46,059 nucleotides of DNA from Brachyspira sp. CAG:484 (GTDB lineage Bacteria; Cyanobacteriota; Vampirovibrionia; Gastranaerophilales; Gastranaerophilaceae). The translations under genes were made by a program, and so were the position numbers. Location: the NCBI GenBank assembly GCA_000431315.1, contig HF989703.1, forward strand, positions 1 through 46,059, read 5' to 3'. Below the pieces are notes generated by a model. The model made no database searches and had not been told where the DNA came from. It saw nothing but the letters and a program-made list of their open reading frames with translations. Below, in pieces: positions 25,678 to 33,280 of the stretch (positions within the stretch are counted from its first letter, which is position 1; each line of letters starts with the position of its first letter).

Positions 25678-25730
25678 AAAAGTAAAAAATTGCTTATAAA
25701 CGTAAAATATTACTTACAAAGTTAAGGGAA
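25671..25730. repeat. Three tandem 20-bp repeats, candidate operator
   Basis: The three units are TTATTATAAAAGTAAAAAAT, then TGCTTATAAACGTAAAATAT, then TACTTACAAAGTTAAGGGAA. They share a TTAyAAAnGT(T)AA core in a strict 20-bp register, about two helical turns. They cover the -10 box, the start of transcription and the ribosome site of the plus-strand gene. Confidence 0.6.
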
Positions 25731-25736
25731 TTTAAT

Positions 25737-25928
25737 ATGTCATCCTTTCTTACAGATGAAAAACACAAAATTATTGCATCAGAAATATGCAAAATCCATA
25801 ACATTCAGGTTCTGTTAGAACAGAGCCTCTCTCTTATTGAGCTGGACTGTGAATATGAAATTGAGCCGCAGCTTATGCTTGTTAAGCAGCAGAAAAAACA
25901 TATAAAAACAATCCTCAGGCTTATTTAG
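25737..25928 (+). CDS. Small helical protein, unknown
   Basis: This 63-residue protein begins MSSFLTDEKHKIIASEICKI. It is predicted helical, with an acidic patch (IELDCEYEIEPQ) and a basic tail (KQQKKHIKTILRLI). AAGGGA lies 7 bases upstream of the ATG, and a near-perfect promoter and a 60-bp repeat block lie before it. The 3' end overlaps the convergent acsC gene by 8 bases. The pairing with a divergent HTH gene resembles a regulator-target or toxin-antitoxin type arrangement, but no toxin fold is recognised. Confidence 0.6.
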   Translation: MSSFLTDEKHKIIASEICKIHNIQVLLEQSLSLIELDCEYEIEPQLMLVKQQKKHIKTILRLI

Positions 25929-27066
25929 AATTAGCAATATTTTTGACAAAATCGCTTATTGCAAAGGCTTCAATTGTTCCCACTACTATTTTAAAATCCA
26001 GACCGGCATTTGAGATTTCTTCTTCAAGCTCCTCTTTCATATGAGCAAGAAGCCCCGGAATTATAATTTTTCTATTTTTAACCCTGCTTGCAAAATCAAA
26101 TTTTTTTAGTGTTTTTGCCACCATAACTGCAGTAAATTTTTCAGCAGACCAGGCTGTCAAAACACTCATCCCATCTGCCGGAGTTACTATTAAATAAGAC
26201 GGAACAGGCAGACTTTCCAGCTCGTTTGCTACCGCGTAAAATGTCAGAGCAAAATTCGTTGTCATAAATATCAAAGAATTTTCATCCGGATTGTTAAATT
26301 CATATATTTTTGATTCAACCTGTAACGGTTTTTGAGGGTCTGTAAAAATATTCTGCCTCAATGTCATAAGAGTTGAAATAAGTGCCTCTTCAAAGTTTTC
26401 AAACACAAGCATATTTGCATATTTACATAAATAATATGACGCTTTTGCACAGAGTGTGTTTAAATCATCGCCAGCTTTAAAATAAACATAAACAGGCTGC
26501 GCAAAATTTTCATCTTTTTCCAGAATTGCTTTTTTACGAATTGTGATTAAATCTTTGGAAGTTTTTGAAAAGTTTTCATCAATAATTTCTTTCAATGGCA
26601 GCTTTTTGAAATCTTCAAAATCCATTGTTCGCAATGCTTTTACCGCAGGCAATTCTTCAAAATTTTTGAAGATTATAAGGTCAACTTTCATTGTTTCGCT
26701 TACTCTTGTAATTTCAAAATTTTCAATTCTTTTTAATTTTTCCTGCCAATTTTTTTCTGTCTTATCAATAATTATTGCGATTGATGTTTTGTTTATAAAA
26801 GTTTTTTCGTGTCTATATAAAACATTTTCCCCGCCGATTTTTAACCCTTGAATTTCTACAGTATTTTGCGGCTGTTTACAGCTTGTTTCATAAAGCGCTC
26901 TTAGTTCATCGGGCGCAAAAGGACAATTTTCTATTTTCACGTTTTGTTTGGCAAGTTTCAGGGCAAAAGCCATACAAGTCGGACAGCCGCATTTTTTGCA
27001 ATTGGAGTTTTCCGCTTTTTTGGCGGCTGGTAAATATTTAAAAATTTGTAATCCGGAAAGTTCCAT
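25921..27066 (-). CDS. acsC: Corrinoid iron-sulfur protein large subunit (AcsC/CdhE-like)
   Basis: This 381-residue protein has an N-terminal 4Fe-4S domain (CKKCGCPTCMAFALKLAKQN, then ENCPF), a TIM-barrel-like middle and a C-terminal corrinoid-binding segment (KIIIPGLLAHMKEELEEEIS). In the Wood-Ljungdahl pathway this subunit accepts methyl from methyl-THF on its cobalt and passes it to acetyl-CoA synthase. It is shorter than typical AcsC (about 440-450). It overlaps acsD by one base (TAATG-type junction), forming ftsH-acsD-acsC. No acsB or cooS is in the window. Confidence 0.88.
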   Translation of the reverse strand: MELSGLQIFKYLPAAKKAENSNCKKCGCPTCMAFALKLAKQNVKIENCPFAPDELRALYETSCKQPQNTVEIQGLKIGGENVLYRHEKTFINKTSIAIIIDKTEKNWQEKLKRIENFEITRVSETMKVDLIIFKNFEELPAVKALRTMDFEDFKKLPLKEIIDENFSKTSKDLITIRKKAILEKDENFAQPVYVYFKAGDDLNTLCAKASYYLCKYANMLVFENFEEALISTLMTLRQNIFTDPQKPLQVESKIYEFNNPDENSLIFMTTNFALTFYAVANELESLPVPSYLIVTPADGMSVLTAWSAEKFTAVMVAKTLKKFDFASRVKNRKIIIPGLLAHMKEELEEEISNAGLDFKIVVGTIEAFAISDFVKNIANSK

Positions 27067-27869
27067 TATTCAAAAAGTCCTCTCAAAATATTCACACTCT
27101 GAGGTTTGTTTAAAACAACCACATCTGCTCCGGCAGCGATTACAGCTGAGGCGGATGTTAGTTCAAACATTTCTGCGCGGGTTTGTAAATTCCCCCAGCT
27201 CGGTGAGAATGTATCAGATTTCGCCTCTTTGGTTTTTAAGCTTTCTTCGGCTGCAAAGCTTATCATAGGCATATTCAGATAATCATCACCACCAAGTCCT
27301 TCGAGCTTAATTTTTTCCATAATGCTGTAGCCGTATTCCAACCCGTAACCAAGACCGCCGATGTCTGTGTCAATAAGAATTTTGTCCAAACTCTGTCCTA
27401 AATCTGCCGCCAGAATATTTATTTCTTTTGCCAGATTAATATCAATCGGGCTGCGCAAAACAACAACGTGACCTTCATTTGCGGTAAGCGGTATAATATC
27501 TTTGTATGTGTTTTCATTTGTATGAGCAATAATTGTTTCTCTGTCTAAAATTTTTATTAATTCAGGAAGAAGATTTTTATCAATACTATCGTTCCCGCTA
27601 CCTCTAATCATTAAAGGTTTTTTGATTAATGGCATCAGCTCTTTTAAGCTTTCTTTTGCCTGTGCAATTTCCGTTTCGTTTTGAATATCAAATCTGATAC
27701 CAAAAATATCTTCTCCGGCTCCGGTATCTTCTCCCGCTCCTCTCTGTGCAAAAATTTTCGCATCCGGGGTGAATGCTGAAAATTCAAGACACAAAAACGG
27801 TCTTGAATTTCCTATGCTTAATCCTTGAAAATTTATAGTTCTGATTTTATTAAGCGTTTTCTCTTTCAC
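27066..27869 (-). CDS. acsD: Corrinoid iron-sulfur protein small subunit (AcsD/CdhD-like)
   Basis: This 267-residue TIM-barrel protein contains DTGAGEDIFGIRFDIQNETE, RGSGNDSIDKNLLPELIKIL, ILIDTDIGGLGYGLEYGYSI and SWGNLQTRAEMFELTSASAV, all characteristic of the CO dehydrogenase/acetyl-CoA synthase delta subunit. It pairs with AcsC to bind the corrinoid. It is somewhat shorter than usual (about 310). The start is GTG at 27867-27869, inside the last codons of ftsH (20-base overlap), so translation is probably coupled to ftsH. Confidence 0.87.
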   Translation of the reverse strand: MKEKTLNKIRTINFQGLSIGNSRPFLCLEFSAFTPDAKIFAQRGAGEDTGAGEDIFGIRFDIQNETEIAQAKESLKELMPLIKKPLMIRGSGNDSIDKNLLPELIKILDRETIIAHTNENTYKDIIPLTANEGHVVVLRSPIDINLAKEINILAADLGQSLDKILIDTDIGGLGYGLEYGYSIMEKIKLEGLGGDDYLNMPMISFAAEESLKTKEAKSDTFSPSWGNLQTRAEMFELTSASAVIAAGADVVVLNKPQSVNILRGLFE

Positions 27870-29736
27870 TTTTTACTTTTTCCATTAATTCAACAAATTC
27901 TTTTTCATCAAGTGTTTCTTTATCGAGAAGATTTTTAGAAATATACTCGAGCATATCTCTGTTTTCCAGCAATAAAGTTTTTGCCATTTCATATCTTTCA
28001 TCGACAATTTTCTTGACTTCTTTATCTATTTCAGCGGCAATTTCTTCTGAGAAGTCGCGTCTTACGCCGAAGTCACGCCCCATAAATATGTGCTGCTCAT
28101 CTTTACCATATGCCATATTTCCCATTTTTTCGCTCATACCGTATTTAGTAACCATATTACGAGCCATAGATGTTACTTTTTCAAGGTCGTTGCTTGCACC
28201 TGTTGTAATGCTGTCTTTTCCGTACACAATTTCTTCTGCTACACGTCCGCCGAGTGTCATTGTAATCATATCCAGAAGCTGTGATTTTTTCATTGTCAGG
28301 TGGTCTTTTTCCGGAAGTGTCATTGTAATACCAAGTGCCATTCCGCGTGGAATTATTGAAACTTTATGAAGCGGATCTGTATTTTTTAATAATTTTGCAA
28401 GCAGAGCGTGACCAACTTCGTGGTATGCAGTATTTTCTTTTTCTTCATCAGAGATAATTCTGCTTTTCTTTTCAGGTCCTGCCATAACTTTATCAATAGC
28501 TTCTTCAAGGTTTGCCATAGTTATTGTTTTCTGATCATAGCGGGCTGCAAGAAGCGCTGCTTCGTTTAAGAGGTTCTGCAAATCAGCACCGGTAAAGCCT
28601 GGTGTTCTTTTGGCAAGTAACTTCAATTCCACTTCTTTATCAAGAGGTTTATTTTTTGCGTGGACATTAAGTATCTGTTCTCTTCCTAAAATATCCGGTT
28701 TGTTGATAACTATTTGTCTATCAAAACGTCCGGGTCTTAAAAGCGCGTTATCAAGAATATCCGGTCTGTTTGTTGCAGCAATTACGATTATATTTGTGTT
28801 TTCATCAAATCCGTCCATCTCAACAAGTAACTGGTTAAGGGTTTGTTCGCGTTCATCGTGTCCTCCGCCCATACCGGCTCCGCGCTGACGTCCTACTGCA
28901 TCAATTTCATCAATAAATATAATACAAGGCTGGTGTTTTTTTGCCTGGTCAAACAAATCTCTCACTCTGCTTGCTCCGACACCAACAAACATTTCAACGA
29001 AATCAGAACCGCTTATTGAGAAGAAAGGAACGCCTGCTTCTCCGGCAACGGCTTTTGCCATTAAGGTTTTACCTGTACCCGGTGCACCTACGAGAAGTAC
29101 GCCTTTTGGAATTTTAGCTCCAAGTTTTATATATTTGTCACCGTTTTTAAGAAAGTCAACAATTTCTTCAAGTTCCTGTTTTTCTTCATCAATACCGGCA
29201 ACGTCTTTGAAAGTTGTTTTTACTTTACTGTCAAGCAGCATTTTTGCCTTGCTTTTGCCAAAGGACATTGCCTGAGAGCCGCCGGCTTGAATACTTTTTG
29301 CCATAACAACAAGAAAAATTACAAACAAAAGCGGAAGTAAAAGTGTTCCTAATAATGCCATAAGCTGAGAGGATTCACTTGGCTTTTTAACTGAAATATC
29401 AACCTTAGCATCTTCTAATTTTGACATAAGATTGTTATCTTTCGGTGTTAAAACTTTATATTGTACCTGAGGGGTTTTCTTCTCTATTCCAAACGGGTTA
29501 GGTTCTGTTGATTTTTTATCAGGCTGTGTTTTCGGCTGGTTTTTCGGAATTGCGATTAAATAATCGTCAGCTTTTTCAACTTTTGAAAACTCTCCGTTAT
29601 CAAGTTTTTGAATAAAATCAGAGTATGAAATTTCTGATGTGCTTGTTGCCGGTCCTGACATAAATACTGATGATACAAATACCAGAACTACGATTGCCAG
29701 AACTATATACATCCCCGCTGATTGATTTTTATTCAT
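27850..29736 (-). CDS. ftsH: ATP-dependent zinc metalloprotease FtsH
   Basis: This 628-residue membrane protease degrades misfolded membrane proteins and regulators. It has two membrane helices (about 9-27 and 127-147) flanking a periplasmic domain, an AAA module with Walker A GAPGTGKT (217-224), Walker B IIFIDEIDAVG and the second region of homology (NRPDILDNALLRPGRFDRQI). The zinc protease motif HEVGH is at 439-443. A Gln/Lys/Pro-rich insertion (about 65-90) sits in the periplasmic part. GAGAGGG is the likely ribosome site, with TATAAT further upstream. Confidence 0.96.
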   Translation of the reverse strand: MNKNQSAGMYIVLAIVVLVFVSSVFMSGPATSTSEISYSDFIQKLDNGEFSKVEKADDYLIAIPKNQPKTQPDKKSTEPNPFGIEKKTPQVQYKVLTPKDNNLMSKLEDAKVDISVKKPSESSQLMALLGTLLLPLLFVIFLVVMAKSIQAGGSQAMSFGKSKAKMLLDSKVKTTFKDVAGIDEEKQELEEIVDFLKNGDKYIKLGAKIPKGVLLVGAPGTGKTLMAKAVAGEAGVPFFSISGSDFVEMFVGVGASRVRDLFDQAKKHQPCIIFIDEIDAVGRQRGAGMGGGHDEREQTLNQLLVEMDGFDENTNIIVIAATNRPDILDNALLRPGRFDRQIVINKPDILGREQILNVHAKNKPLDKEVELKLLAKRTPGFTGADLQNLLNEAALLAARYDQKTITMANLEEAIDKVMAGPEKKSRIISDEEKENTAYHEVGHALLAKLLKNTDPLHKVSIIPRGMALGITMTLPEKDHLTMKKSQLLDMITMTLGGRVAEEIVYGKDSITTGASNDLEKVTSMARNMVTKYGMSEKMGNMAYGKDEQHIFMGRDFGVRRDFSEEIAAEIDKEVKKIVDERYEMAKTLLLENRDMLEYISKNLLDKETLDEKEFVELMEKVKSERENA

Positions 29737-29770
29737 TAAATAACCCTCTCTTTTTAGTATTCTCCTTTTT

Positions 29771-29776
29771 ATTATA
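29771..29776 (-). promoter_or_regulatory. -10 box of ftsH
   Basis: A minus-strand TATAAT lies about 34 bases before the ftsH ATG, with purine-rich leader sequence between. A perfect 7-bp inverted repeat is located 18 bases further upstream, at the -35 region. Confidence 0.45.
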
Positions 29777-29793
29777 GCGCAAAAACAATAAAA

Positions 29794-29813
29794 TGGAATA
29801 GGACATTATTCCA
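29794..29813. promoter_or_regulatory. Inverted repeat in ftsH -35 region
   Basis: TGGAATAGGACATTATTCCA has 7-bp arms (TGGAATA / TATTCCA) around 6 bases. The symmetry and its place over the -35 region of ftsH suit a dimeric regulator. No regulator is known. Confidence 0.35.
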
Positions 29814-29908
29814 CTTGCCAAAAGTTATACAAAAAGTTCTCTGTCTATACAGAGCCGTGAAAAAAAGCAGCGGCACAGGTACGGCGAAATTAAAATAATA
29901 TTAAAATT

Positions 29909-29937
29909 TTGAACAGGAGGTTATTTTGTACTATAAT
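29909..29937 (+). promoter_or_regulatory. Promoter of lpxA
   Basis: TTGAAC (29909-29914), 17 bases, TATAAT (29932-29937) form a good housekeeping promoter. The start site would leave a leader of about 23 bases containing the ribosome site AGAGAGG. Confidence 0.7.
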
Positions 29938-29966
29938 TAACCTATTAATAGAAAAGAGAGGTAATT

Positions 29967-30773
29967 ATGATTGACAAAACAGCTGTAGTCCATCCTTCAG
30001 CACAAATTGCGGATGATGCAATTATCGGACCGTACGTAGTAATAGGTGAAAATGTAAAAATCGGTAGTAAAACAAGAGTTATTGCGAATGCTTATATTGA
30101 GCACGCTGAAATTGGCGAAAGATGTACAATCTCACCATTTGCAACTATAGGGTCAGAACCGCAGGATTTGGGTTACAAAGGAGAACCTACGAAGGTTGTT
30201 ATAGGCGATGACACAATAATAAAAGAAAACGTTACTATTCACCGCGGTGCAGCTTGCGGAGATTTTACAACCAGAATAGGAAATAAATGTCTTTTGATGG
30301 TCGGCTCGCATGTTGCACACAATTGTGTTCTTGCTGATCAGGTAATCCTTGCCAATCTGGTAACTCTTGGCGGTCACGTTCATGTCGGATTTGGCGCTTT
30401 TGTCGGCGGAATGAGTGTTTTCCACCAGAATATAAGAATCGGCGATATGGCAATCATAAGCGGTTTCTCTGCATCCCGTCAGGATATTCTTCCATATTCA
30501 AAAGGTGAAGGCAGACCTCCTGTTCCGCGAGGTTTAAATGTTATAGCAATGAAACGCCGCGGAGTTTCTCAGGAAATCAGAACTGCTACAAATGAAGCTT
30601 TCAAATTATTAATTTCAGAAGAATATAATACTTCACAGGCTATTGAAAAAATTAAAGCTGAAATTCCTATGAATGAATACATTGAAAAAATGATTGAGTT
30701 TATCAAAACTTCAAAACGCGGAGTGCTTCTCAAAACTCACAAATCAGGTCACGAATCGCTTGAAAACGAATAA
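29967..30773 (+). CDS. lpxA: UDP-N-acetylglucosamine acyltransferase
   Basis: This 268-residue protein carries out the first step of lipid A synthesis: transfer of an acyl chain from acyl-ACP to UDP-GlcNAc. It is a left-handed parallel beta helix, seen as hexapeptide repeats (IGPYVVIGENVKIGSKTRVI). The catalytic His is His118 in LLMVGSHVAHNC, and the GSEPQDLGYKGE and RGLNVIAMKRRG segments are specific for LpxA. It has its own promoter and terminator, and is apart from the usual lpxD-fabZ-lpxA-lpxB cluster. It is direct evidence for a lipid A-based outer membrane. Confidence 0.95.
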   Translation: MIDKTAVVHPSAQIADDAIIGPYVVIGENVKIGSKTRVIANAYIEHAEIGERCTISPFATIGSEPQDLGYKGEPTKVVIGDDTIIKENVTIHRGAACGDFTTRIGNKCLLMVGSHVAHNCVLADQVILANLVTLGGHVHVGFGAFVGGMSVFHQNIRIGDMAIISGFSASRQDILPYSKGEGRPPVPRGLNVIAMKRRGVSQEIRTATNEAFKLLISEEYNTSQAIEKIKAEIPMNEYIEKMIEFIKTSKRGVLLKTHKSGHESLENE

Positions 30774-30780
30774 ACAATTT

Positions 30781-30816
30781 AATCCCTTCTTCCGATTGCA
30801 GAAGAAGGGATTTTTG
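30781..30816 (+). terminator. Rho-independent terminator of lpxA
   Basis: A 12-bp stem (AATCCCTTCTTC / GAAGAAGGGATT) with an 8-base loop is followed by a T run. Confidence 0.85.
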
Positions 30817-30924
30817 TATAAAAATAAAGAGTGTAATTAAATAATATTATAGCGGGAGCAGGGCGGAAGCGTGTTCGGGAAATGAAAATATTATTTATAC
30901 GAAAATAAAAGAGAGGAGAAAGTT

Positions 30925-32028
30925 ATGAAAACAATCTGGGATAAATATGCAGAAGTCCTCGTTGACTATTCTGTTGATGTTCAAAAAGGCGATCTTGTTC
31001 AAATCCGCGGAACCAGCGTTTATACAAAGGATTTGGTCAAGGCTGTTTATAAAAGAGTGCTTGAAAAGGGCGGACATCCGTTAGTCAGAACTTCAATTGA
31101 AGATTTGTCTGATACTTTTATCAAGCTTGCAAGTGATGAACAACTTGATTACGTTGATCCAATTACAAAACTCGAATACGAAACCGTTGATAAATTCATT
31201 TCAATCGGCGGTCCTATGAATACAAAAACCATGGCGCATGCAGATATGAAAAAACTTGCACGCCGCGGTAAGGCAACAAAGTCTTTATCAGAACTTTTGA
31301 TGAAACGTTCTGCTGATGGCACTGCAAAATGGGTTATCGCTGACGTTCCTACCCACGCTCTTGCACAGGAAGCTAAAATGTCATTTGACGAGTATTCGGA
31401 ATTTTTATTCAAATCTTGTTACCTGGATTTAGATGATCCGGTTGCAAAATTAAAAGAACTTGATGAAAAACAAACCAAATGGGCAAATTATCTAAACAAT
31501 GTGAAAAAAATAAGAATTACCGGTGAAAAGACAGATATAACTTTCGGTGTAGAAGGCAGAAAATGGATTAGCTGTTCCGGTCTTAATAACTATCCTGATG
31601 GCGAGGTTTTCACTTCTCCTGTTGAAGATGATATTAATGGAGAAATCTATTTTGATTTTCCCCAAATCTATCGCGGCAACGAAGCTCAGGGAGTTCATCT
31701 TGTAATTGAAAACGGTAAAGTAGTTAAAGCCTCAGCTGAAAAGGGCGAAGATTTTGTAAATGCTATGCTTGATATGGATGAAGGCTCACGCGGTATCGGA
31801 GAGATCGCCATAGGAACAAACGATGAAATTCAGGAGATTACAGGAAATATCCTCTTTGATGAAAAAATCGGCGGAGCAATCCATATGGCAGTCGGGGCAT
31901 CTTATCCTGAAACCGGCGGAAAAAATGTATCCGGACTTCATTGGGATATGATAAAAAATATGAAAAACGACGGCAAAATATATGCTGATGATATTCTTAT
32001 TTACGAAAATGGTAAGATGTTAATTTAA
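30925..32028 (+). CDS. M29 family aminopeptidase
   Basis: This 367-residue cytoplasmic metallopeptidase of the AmpS/PepS (M29) family removes N-terminal residues from peptides. The C-terminal half carries the probable metal ligands in GSRGIGEIAIGTNDEI, GGAIHMAVGASYP and GLHWDMIKNM. The N-terminal half has the family's KGDLVQIRGT and the ISIGGPMNTKTMAHAD segment. Length is about 40 residues below many members. The ribosome site GAGAGGAG precedes the ATG. It ends in a bidirectional terminator shared with the prepilin gene on the other strand. Confidence 0.88.
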   Translation: MKTIWDKYAEVLVDYSVDVQKGDLVQIRGTSVYTKDLVKAVYKRVLEKGGHPLVRTSIEDLSDTFIKLASDEQLDYVDPITKLEYETVDKFISIGGPMNTKTMAHADMKKLARRGKATKSLSELLMKRSADGTAKWVIADVPTHALAQEAKMSFDEYSEFLFKSCYLDLDDPVAKLKELDEKQTKWANYLNNVKKIRITGEKTDITFGVEGRKWISCSGLNNYPDGEVFTSPVEDDINGEIYFDFPQIYRGNEAQGVHLVIENGKVVKASAEKGEDFVNAMLDMDEGSRGIGEIAIGTNDEIQEITGNILFDEKIGGAIHMAVGASYPETGGKNVSGLHWDMIKNMKNDGKIYADDILIYENGKMLI

Positions 32029-32057
32029 AAAAGCGGGATTTAAATTCCCGCTTTTTT
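32027..32057. terminator. Bidirectional terminator
   Basis: AAAAAAGCGGGA (32027-32038) pairs with TCCCGCTTTTTT (32046-32057). The stops of the aminopeptidase (plus) and the prepilin (minus) both fall in its A/T flanks. Confidence 0.9.
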
Positions 32058-32818
32058 AATACTCAATTTTTCCTTCTAAAAATATTCTTGATGTGCATGT
32101 AACCCCAAGAATCATACCTTTATCTTTAGTACAATCTTCAACATCTCTTCCCGCAGGAATAAGTCCTTTGTTTGTGAGAGCAAACGCAAAAATATCACGC
32201 CCGACTGTATTAGGTTTTTTATCCCCGTTGGCGTCTATCCAGAAAACATAGCCATTTTTATTATAATTAATACCAAAGTTACTTAACTCAATTAAAAAAT
32301 CATCCATGCTGATATTAGTACCATCAGCCAGCTTAAAGATAAGGATAGAGGTTCCAATACCTACCGAATCTCTCATGGTTATATTATCTCCATTAAGATC
32401 TTTGCTTTTGCCTTTATGCCAGCAGCCTGCCTTGTCTTCACAGACTTTTACTGCTTTTAGTTCAGGCTCAATAATTTCGAAAACTTTTTTCATATTTTGA
32501 GGGGTAGTTCCTTGATTCGCGTCTGAGGTATCATATTCCCATGTATCCACAAAACCGTAAGTTAGCTGGGCTTTGATGAGAGCCTGCGAAAGAATTGAAT
32601 AAGTCTTTTTTAGATCTGTAATTATCTGCTTGTCATTATTTTTTTGAATAATCGCAGGTAAAGTCATAGCAGCAACAATGCCAATAATACCTAATGTAAT
32701 CAAAACTTCCGCAAGCGTAAATGCGGAACGGGATAATCCCGAAGCGTGAGAAAGCCCGCCGGCGTTATCTAAGCCCCCCCCCCCTCTTTGAAATTGAAGC
32801 TATAATTGTGTTTTGCAT
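32056..32818 (-). CDS. Type IV prepilin-like protein, out of frame through a G11 tract (phase OFF)
   Basis: AGGAGG lies 9 bases before an ATG at 32818 (minus). Reading gives MQNTIIASISKRGGG, after which the frame reaches LR and a stop at 32765, because the G tract at 32774-32784 holds 11 Gs. With 10 Gs (or 13) the frame would join GLDNAGGLSHASGLSRS then AFTLAEVLITLGIIG and the whole 215-residue downstream pilin. The pilin frame upstream of the tract has a stop and no start, and the TTG at 32703 lies inside the methylation helix, so it is not a plausible start. The body has the DANGDKKPNTVGRDIF loop seen in the other prepilins. The prepilin cleavage site has Ala and not Gly before Phe. The gene is intact apart from the tract. 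Confidence 0.8.
32774..32784 (-). repeat. Homopolymer G11 (coding strand) in prepilin leader
   Basis: Eleven consecutive Cs on plus, Gs on the coding strand, begin 12 codons into the prepilin gene. This is by far the longest G/C homopolymer inside the window, apart from the one at the right edge. Loss of one base restores the frame. Confidence 0.9.
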
Positions 32819-32875
32819 ATCTAAAATCCTCCTTTTATTTTTTATATTATACCATATGGAGGAAATTTTGTCAAT

Positions 32876-32908
32876 AAAAAAGAGGCTCTTTTAAAGAGCC
32901 TCTTTTTT
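32876..32908. terminator. Bidirectional terminator
   Basis: AGAGGCTCTTT (32881-32891) pairs with AAAGAGCCTCT (32893-32903), flanked by A and T runs. It follows the 51-residue gene directly on the minus strand. Confidence 0.88.
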
Positions 32909-32911
32909 ATT

Positions 32912-33067
32912 TTAGGCAAGTCCTAAAACTTTTTTGTACCAGCTGAATGTTTCCAATTCAATTCCGTTGAATGTTGTTTTCAGGCATTGTTTTTTCAAAT
33001 AATTTTCAAACTCGTCATTGAATTTAGATTTTGGTTTCTTCATTGTTGTCTTAGTTAATGTTTTCAT
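32912..33067 (-). CDS. Small basic protein of 51 residues, unknown
   Basis: This short gene begins MKTLTKTTMKKPKSKFNDEF and ends FNGIELETFSWYKKVLGLA. It starts at an ATG with AGGAGAAGG a few bases upstream, stops four bases before a strong terminator stem, and has TATAAT about 55 bases before the ATG. The N-terminus is rich in Lys and Thr, and the C-terminus is aromatic and hydrophobic. It has one Cys and no signal peptide or membrane helix. It could be a small regulatory protein or a precursor peptide. It fills what would otherwise look like a 390-base empty stretch. Confidence 0.65.
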   Translation of the reverse strand: MKTLTKTTMKKPKSKFNDEFENYLKKQCLKTTFNGIELETFSWYKKVLGLA

Positions 33068-33121
33068 AGAATCCTTCTCCTTTTTCTTACCATTAGACTT
33101 TACACCCCTAACAATGTTTGT

Positions 33122-33127
33122 ATTATA
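33122..33127 (-). promoter_or_regulatory. -10 box of the 51-residue gene
   Basis: A minus-strand TATAAT gives a leader of about 48 bases before the ATG. The -35 region is poor in consensus. Confidence 0.4.
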
Positions 33128-33265
33128 ACGTGTTTTATTTGATATTGCTACTACCTAAAAGAATTAGTTTTTCATATTTAAGACTATGATGTATTTTTTG
33201 CGGGTTAATTTTTGTTAAAGCGATTTGTTTTTATAAATATATATTTTTTAGGATTAATTATTTTG

Positions 33266-33274
33266 TGCTATATT
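33266..33274 (+). promoter_or_regulatory. Extended -10 promoter, leaderless start of acsE
   Basis: TGCTATATT is followed by exactly six bases and the ATG at 33281. No ribosome site is present. Confidence 0.55.
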
Positions 33275-33280
33275 AATTCT

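Noticed and set aside
32701..32703. TTG as start of the second prepilin
   Set aside because: It lies inside the conserved methylation helix (EVLITLG) and would remove the processing site; the real start is beyond the G tract.
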